Both the position numbers and the translations under genes were made by a program. From Topomyia yanbarensis (taxonomy: Eukaryota; Arthropoda; Insecta; Diptera; Culicidae), in NCBI RefSeq assembly GCF_030247195.1, contig NC_080671.1:87046370-87110369 (forward strand): a stretch of DNA of 64,000 nt, read 5' to 3'. Below the pieces are notes generated by a model. It saw nothing but the letters and a program-made list of their open reading frames with translations, was not told the DNA's origin and ran no database searches. Positions within the stretch are counted from its first letter, which is position 1, and every line of letters starts with the position of its first letter. Positions 58,501 through 64,000 of the stretch are shown here, one piece after another.

Positions 58501-61500
58501 TACGCTTCTAAAGAAGGGGATTCTAGGGAAGAAACAAGAAAAAAAGCGAATGCGAAAATATCTCCATCTCCAAGATTTCATACATGTTTCTGCTGCCGGT
58601 CAGTTTCGGTGGTGTTAAAACAAAATTTGTGATCGAATTATGTGCCATGATAAATGGCTTCTGATTATGTGCCCTTGGGGAGCTCAGGCCTTCGCACGAT
58701 TCCTAAAAATCAGGGAGCTGAGCTGTATAGGACAATACGTGGCTGTTGTGGAGATCGGTGCTTCGTAAGCAGGCAATCATCGATCAATTAATTTCGTATT
58801 AAATTATCTCAACGCTGTTTTACGACCGCAGTGCAATAAGGCGGTGCCAAATTATTATGTTTTATTAGATGATTTATTGTGGCCCCCGCAGAGAAATGCG
58901 CATTACGAAATTAGGTATGGGACGTTGAGTTTGAAGGCTACTCCTCTTACTATAAACACTTTCGTTCATCAAAATCATTTGAAATTAGTAAAAGATGACA
59001 AAGCCATATAATAACAAGAAAAATGGAAAATAGAAAAGAGAAAAATAAAGAATGAAAAATTCTTTAACCTAAACTAAAAATTAAAATAGGAAAATTCAAA
59101 AAGAAAACCTGTTTTAACCCCACCTTGTGGTGCAATTGTGCCTTTCTTTTTTCTCCTAACCATGATTCCATGACTGGTTATATTCAACATAATATATATG
59201 CTTCGCACCCATACAGAATGGCGTCAGTCACAAACTTGGTGACATTTGAAACGAAAAAATATGCTTAATTAGCTTAATCAGCATTAGTTCAGTGTTGTCA
59301 AAAACTCACAATTGCACAATTGTGGTATGAAGATGCAGGGGTTGAGGGGGGGGGTCTGTGGATTGGATGGGGCGTTTTGTGGGGAGGAAGCATAAACATC
59401 ATTCAAACTTTGTGCATACGATTTTATAGGTTGTCGTGGATTATGTAAAACTTTCGTGGAAATATCGCAGTTCTGAACAAAATTACGATTATGCATGTCC
59501 AAAAATAAATTTCTTGTATTCATCATTAAAAACCACAAAATTGAAATATCCCATAGATTTCTCGAATTGGTTGATTGGTCAATACGCGCTAGTGCCAACG
59601 GTGCATAGTGTTTTAAAACATCGTTTTGTGCTCAAAATTAACAGCGTCTAAACCTTTGACTTTAGAAGTGTAGTTTCTTCGGAGAAGTTCTTGCCTATAT
59701 GATAGCACATCTATAGAAATATACCGTTCAATAATTAATTTATCTATAAGTGATATACGAAATTTATGTTCCAAGCTGATACTGATACAAAAATGTTTTA
59801 CTTGATATATAGCTAAATAGAATCTTCAGCAAAGTAACAGAAAATGTTCTGTTTTAAAAAATAGAAAAAGAATTTTTTTTTGTTTTCTAAAAGTAAAAAA
59901 GGGAATTAAGGTGCTTTCAAATTTTTATACGTATTGAAGCTTCTTGAAACATTACTAAAATCACTTCATCACGAAAGCGTGATCAGTAGCCAGAAAATAC
60001 TATTAAACGTCTTTTTCGGGTTTGGGACCACCGTGTGTAGCTTTAATCTCAGTGATGACATCAAAACCAGTTAGTGTTTTCTGGAAAGTAATGTAATTCG
60101 TTGGTGTTTGAAGTTTTATAGAAAAAAACCTAAATAATAAAATTTTAATGCGTTGAGAAAAATGCCTTAAAACTGATTTTAAGGTACCTCTAGCAATATT
60201 TAGATAATCTTGTATAAACTTATAACCAAATAGTATCCCCAGCAAAATTACTCAAAATCAACTATTCAACAAGATTGTTGCAGAAAAAATATTTATTATT
60301 GATATTGTTATTTATAAATGTTTTAACCTCAAGGTCCCTTTTCGGAAATAATGTACATTTTTAAATAATACAATTCAAGGAAAGAAAAAGCAACGAAAAT
60401 GATTGCGGTCGTCTATCCAGTGCGCACGTCTTGCTGTTGCGCGTGATCTTCTTTCTCGGAGAGAAATCGTAATTTCTTTTATTTACTTTACCCTCTGGTT
60501 GTTCAGATTGCACTCTCGCTCCCTCTGGTGTGCGTCCATGTCGTCACTAGAGCACTTTTGATTTTCACTGTTGGATGTTTTTATGCTTTTTGTGTTTCTG
60601 AGTCTATGGTGTATCCGTTTTCTTTTTTGGGTTATTTTCTTCGCTGGGTGTATTGGATGTTGGTTTAGAGCTATCGAGGATTATAGCTGGTTGTGGTTTA
60701 GCAGTCCGAGGATTTTTGTTAGAGCGTGTTGTAAGGGACTGGTGTTAACTAAGTGATAGACAACCCCAATCAAGAGGCCGCGTTCCATCCAAGCCAAGGT
60801 TCTAAGTTCTTGCTCTCATGCCATAAGGAACGACAAAACCAATTTTTTTCTTCTGTTCCTGCATTGTATGGATTCTAATTTTGCGTACAAAGTTAGCGGT
60901 CTAATTCTTATCATTCTTTTTATCTCTTCGTGATAAACATGCTTGCTTTGCTTCTCTTTCTAGTAGTTGGAACAATATTAAAGTATGTGTGAGTTCAATT
61001 GTAAGTGCGTCCGTCATACAAAATAAGGTTTTCAGTGGTTAATGCTTGTTTTGAACCGCTCAAAATTATTTCACATTCTTGTCACGAAAACAATCGATAT
61101 TTTCCAGTTGTAACATAACTTTTTTACTACTGTTAATTGTTTTTTTTTGATTTGTGGGTCTTTTACATTTGTTAGTTTGTTTTCTGTAGTATTTTATTCA
61201 TGTAATGAGTCTCCTGATGACTGGGCACCCACATTGCTGAATCGCGCACGAGCTCCAGCACAATTTTGAGTTAAATTCCTATCTCTACTAATAATCCCCT
61301 TCTGTGACACTTGTGGAGTGTGCAGTAATATATGCAGCCTCTAGTAAAAACAAGTATTGGACTAACATTTCTGGCCTGCTTCGATGTGCATTCGGGACTG
61401 GCCGGCGTCGGTATTGATGAATAAACAATAGTCCCGATCAATAACGGAGTTTAAACCATGGGGGGATTGTACAAACTCAAGCGAAGGCTGTTCGTTAGTG

Positions 61501-62079
61501 TGTGTAGCAGAGCCGTAGCGTTGTCTTCTGGTGCTCCTAGTGCAATCTCAGTTTTGCGCCCCGTGCGACCAACCAATTTTTCAAAGTATGTAAGATTTTT
61601 ATAAAAAAAATACGGAAACAAATTGCCGGGAAATCTTTAAAAAGCGATGCAGAAAACAGAAATTGTTCACCTTATTTCGGGCAAACCATCAATATGGAGT
61701 ACCATAGTTTTGTGAAATCAGTTGAAATCAGTTGACGCACCGAGGATTCCTTCACCAACCATTGTGTTTATTTCCGATGGTTGGAAACTTGTAAAAATAC
61801 CGAAAAACTCGATTTCCCAAAGAATTGACCAAATTTCACTCGTTTTAATAAATTACAATCGGAAATCTTGAATATTCGTGAAATCAGTTGACGCTAAGTA
61901 TTTGAAGTAGACGGAGGGAGCATCTATCCAGAAGACTGCACATTAAGGTGCCAATGGTATGCATAGGGAAAAATTGCCATCGAATACTATAACCACCTCC
62001 AAAGCTTTAGTAGCTCGAAAATAATCTCAAAACAAAATTTAAGCTCAGCCGGCCATTATTAAGAGGTCACGCAGGACAG
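55506..62079. other. Unassigned, mostly A+T-rich sequence
   Basis: No gene I can support. Possible repeat pieces: a cccaccttgtggtgcaattg tract at 59119 facing cacaattgcacaattgtgg at 59309, perhaps one small element; a gatgtgcattcgggactggc tract at 61383; and cagagccgtagcg at 61509. A (ag)n run lies at 58218-58231. Frames such as 57594-57806 (minus) and 60571-60756 (plus) lack domains and supporting features. It could include introns or intergenic host DNA. Confidence 0.4.
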
Positions 62080-62450
62080 TTAAAGTTTAAAAATTTTCAC
62101 CCGTGAATAAATACCACGGCCCTATGAAATTTCAAAAATCAATTTCGTATTTTTGATGTCAATGTTAGAATTTCATGAAACGTCAAGATGAACATGGAAA
62201 GAAATTGTTTGGAGATTGCCTTTATGTGATTTTTTTTAGTTAATTTGACACTTGGGTTTGGGAATAGATCTTTGATGCTATATATCTTAGCAAAAATAGT
62301 AGAAATATGTCCAGAGGCAATTTTTTCAAAAATATTTGTTACGAAATACACCATATCTCGACGTTTCATGACATTCTGAGACATTTTGCATCAAAAATAT
62401 GAATTCGATTTTTAAAATAATTATTTTTTACGGGTGAAAACATTAGTTTT
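62080..62450. repeat. Inverted-repeat element, 0.37 kb
   Basis: The left arm (ttttcacccgtgaataaata ... ttcatgaaacgtc, 62093-62181) is mirrored by the right arm (gacgtttcatgacattctga ... tttacgggtgaaaa, 62359-62440), about 80% similar. A spacer of about 175 bp contains no ORF. It is a probable MITE. Termini and TSD not fixed. Confidence 0.6.
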
Positions 62451-63007
62451 GCATTGGAACTTTTTCGAGGTCAATAACTTTTGAAGTGTGTCCGGTTTTA
62501 AAATGCAAGATGACCATAAAGACTACTGCATATGAGAACCTGTACACTGAGAAGACAATTTTAGGAGCTGGAGCGGGTTGGTGGATTGATGATTACGGTG
62601 CATATCATTAAATTTCAATTGCCAGTCCAAGTGCCGTAACGACATTCCGGTTGTGCCCCAGACATTACTCATGTTTTTGCACATGCGAGTGAAACATAGA
62701 CGCTTCTAGGATTTCTGGCTAATAAAGGTTTTTACACATTCTTCGAAGGAAATCGGTAGCGTTTAGCCATGCGCCAAGTGAAAACCACATTTTTGTTTTA
62801 CTATCCTCTGACATATCTGTCACTATATTATATTTCCGGTAAATTCTGTCTTTTCCTTCGTATGCCTTAAATCATCGCTTTGCGCCGTTTCGGACGCACA
62901 CAAATATATTCTATTGAAAAGGATGATAAAATGGATGTCAAACAAGATTCGTCTTCAAACTCCGACATCCCGTTTAACAGTTATGTGTCCAACAAAAAAA
63001 CACCTTT

Positions 63008-63653
63008 AACAGGCCAACAAGGGTACCCGGGTACCTACAAATTGAAATTCTCATAACTATGGCTTCCTTTAACCGATTTGGACACTTTTAGATGTTATGG
63101 GTTCAGCAACTCGTCTACTTTTTGATTCTGTGCAATAGAACTGGAATAACGGATCTGGTTTTTGGTAATCCGGATTTTCCGGAATAATGTTCCAGTACTA
63201 GGATATGATTTGTAAATTTTAATAATATCCTAGCAATATGAGTATCAAAACTCTTCAAATTGTCTCGGAAGTCTATTTTTTATTGTTACGGGACCCTATG
63301 GCAATTTGAAAAATGGAATTGGAATGGAATGGCCACTCACGGTCCCACGGGAACCTGCTCCGGAATGTCCGTTCCGGGGTCAAATCAACAAATTGTTCCA
63401 AAACCACGAGATACAGCCTACTGATGCAATTCCAAGAATTGAAGTTCGAAAATAGTACCCCAGCACTGAAACCTGCTTCCGGAAACCTGAATTCCCGAAA
63501 ACCGAATGAAGTAACCCGATTTATTTTTACCAAGTCCAAAAGTGGATGAGTTCCTGAATCCAAAACGGCCAAAAGTATCGAAATCGGTTGGATATTACCA
63601 TAGTTATGGGCATTTTACTTTTGTGGGTACTCAGGTACCCACGTCGGCCTGTT
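63008..63653. mobile_element. TIR element with aacaggcc ends, 0.65 kb
   Basis: The ends aacaggccaacaagggtacc and (mirror) aacaggccgacgtgggtacc extend about 38 bp through the palindrome gggtacccgggtacc (diverged on the right to gggtactcaggtaccc). TA lies at both edges, suggesting a TA duplication. The interior includes paired cttccggaa / ttccggaat words and chance frames on both strands. Non-autonomous. Confidence 0.8.
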
Positions 63654-63817
63654 ACGTAATAAAAAAAGATGGGTGGGTAATGTCTGCGACATAACCGGAG
63701 AGATGTACAATACATAAGGAACACGTTCTTCAAATATGTTGATACTCATTAGGATTTTCGGACAAAAGCTGATTTGGGCGAGGAATATTTCAAATTATTC
63801 TTTACAAAAATGATGGT

Positions 63818-63833
63818 GGTCCTGAAAAGGACC
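63818..63833 (-). promoter_or_regulatory. Histone-type 3' stem-loop
   Basis: On the minus strand GGTCCT-TTTC-AGGACC forms a 6-bp stem with a 4-nt loop, matching the metazoan replication-dependent histone mRNA 3' end. The left flank caacaaaacc and right flank accaccatca suit SLBP sites, and gtaaagaataa about 15 nt downstream suits a U7 (HDE) site. No histone ORF is visible in the 167 bp available upstream (63834-64000). Either it lies beyond the window or this is an orphan or decayed histone end. Confidence 0.55.
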
Positions 63834-64000
63834 GGTTTTGTTGGCGTTGTTGGCCTTGGTGAGGGAGATGGCTAACGATGAAATTAATTGTCGAATGAGG
63901 AAGTCGCGTAGTACTGGCCAATGGAAGAACAGATAATAATTGATTCCTGAAAATCAATTTTTCTTTATTCATGTAAACTATACATACTTACAAATCTAAC

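Noticed and set aside
1..64000. tRNA, rRNA or snRNA genes and tRNA-derived SINEs
   Set aside because: I looked for A/B-box pairs, gttcga-type T-arms and snRNA-like motifs and found no convincing cloverleaf or full match; a covariance-model scan would be decisive.

Overview
The window is eukaryotic, A+T-rich and dominated by transposons. It is most likely from a culicine mosquito (Aedes-like). That is an inference from the mix of I-clade LINE, hAT, Transib-like, TA-, TTAA- and 4-bp-TSD elements, and not from any host gene. I could identify no complete host protein-coding gene, tRNA or rRNA. The only intact genes are the two ORFs of one full-length LINE at 40.0-46.2 kb.

Layout. 0-2.1 kb: nothing recognised. 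2.1-4.2 kb: a TIR-element fragment split by a hAT-like element with an 8-bp TSD. 4.4-9.1 kb: a decayed I-like LINE (copy B) carrying a 769-bp MITE, whose insertion site is confirmed by the intact copy A. 9.6-12.2 kb: a MITE, a decayed CG-rich array of about 430-bp units, and a TTAA-flanked MITE. 12.5-18.8 kb: a nested stack. A 155-bp tandem repeat was hit by an ORF1-only LINE (14-bp TSD), which was hit by a 237-bp-LTR element, which contains a 3.7-kb long-TIR element carrying two small MITEs. 19.0-20.8 kb: three small inverted-repeat elements. 23.7-25.3 kb: a decayed non-LTR reverse transcriptase with a GC-rich hAT MITE. 28.0-30.3 kb: a foldback Transib-like element with RAG-RSS-like ends (CACAGTG) and a 5-bp TSD.

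30.8-31.3 kb: a third I-like fragment (copy C). 32.6-33.55 kb: a plus-strand Jockey/CR1-type RT remnant. 33.7-35.9 kb: a divergent I-like ORF1 (copy D) interrupted by two TA-flanked elements. 39.6-40.0 kb: an unidentified decayed coding frame. 40.05-46.16 kb: full-length I-like copy A, with ORF1 (three CCHC knuckles), ORF2 (AP endonuclease, RT, RNase H), a poly(A) end and a 13-bp TSD. 46.3-48.2 kb: a hAT-like element (8-bp TSD). 52.26-55.5 kb: a minisatellite of about 16 bp (AATCGATTATTTSAAG) whose orientation flips near 55.1 kb. 62.1-63.7 kb: two inverted-repeat elements. 63.8 kb: a canonical histone-type 3' stem-loop on the minus strand, without a visible histone ORF.

How it works together. 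Copy A is a complete retrotransposition unit: a nucleic-acid-binding ORF1 protein and an EN-RT-RNase H ORF2 protein, with start and stop overlapping by 8 nt. The ORF1-only LINE and the many MITEs look like passengers that would need enzymes from elsewhere. All four I-like copies lie on the minus strand. Long spans not assigned below contain no ORF that I can defend.
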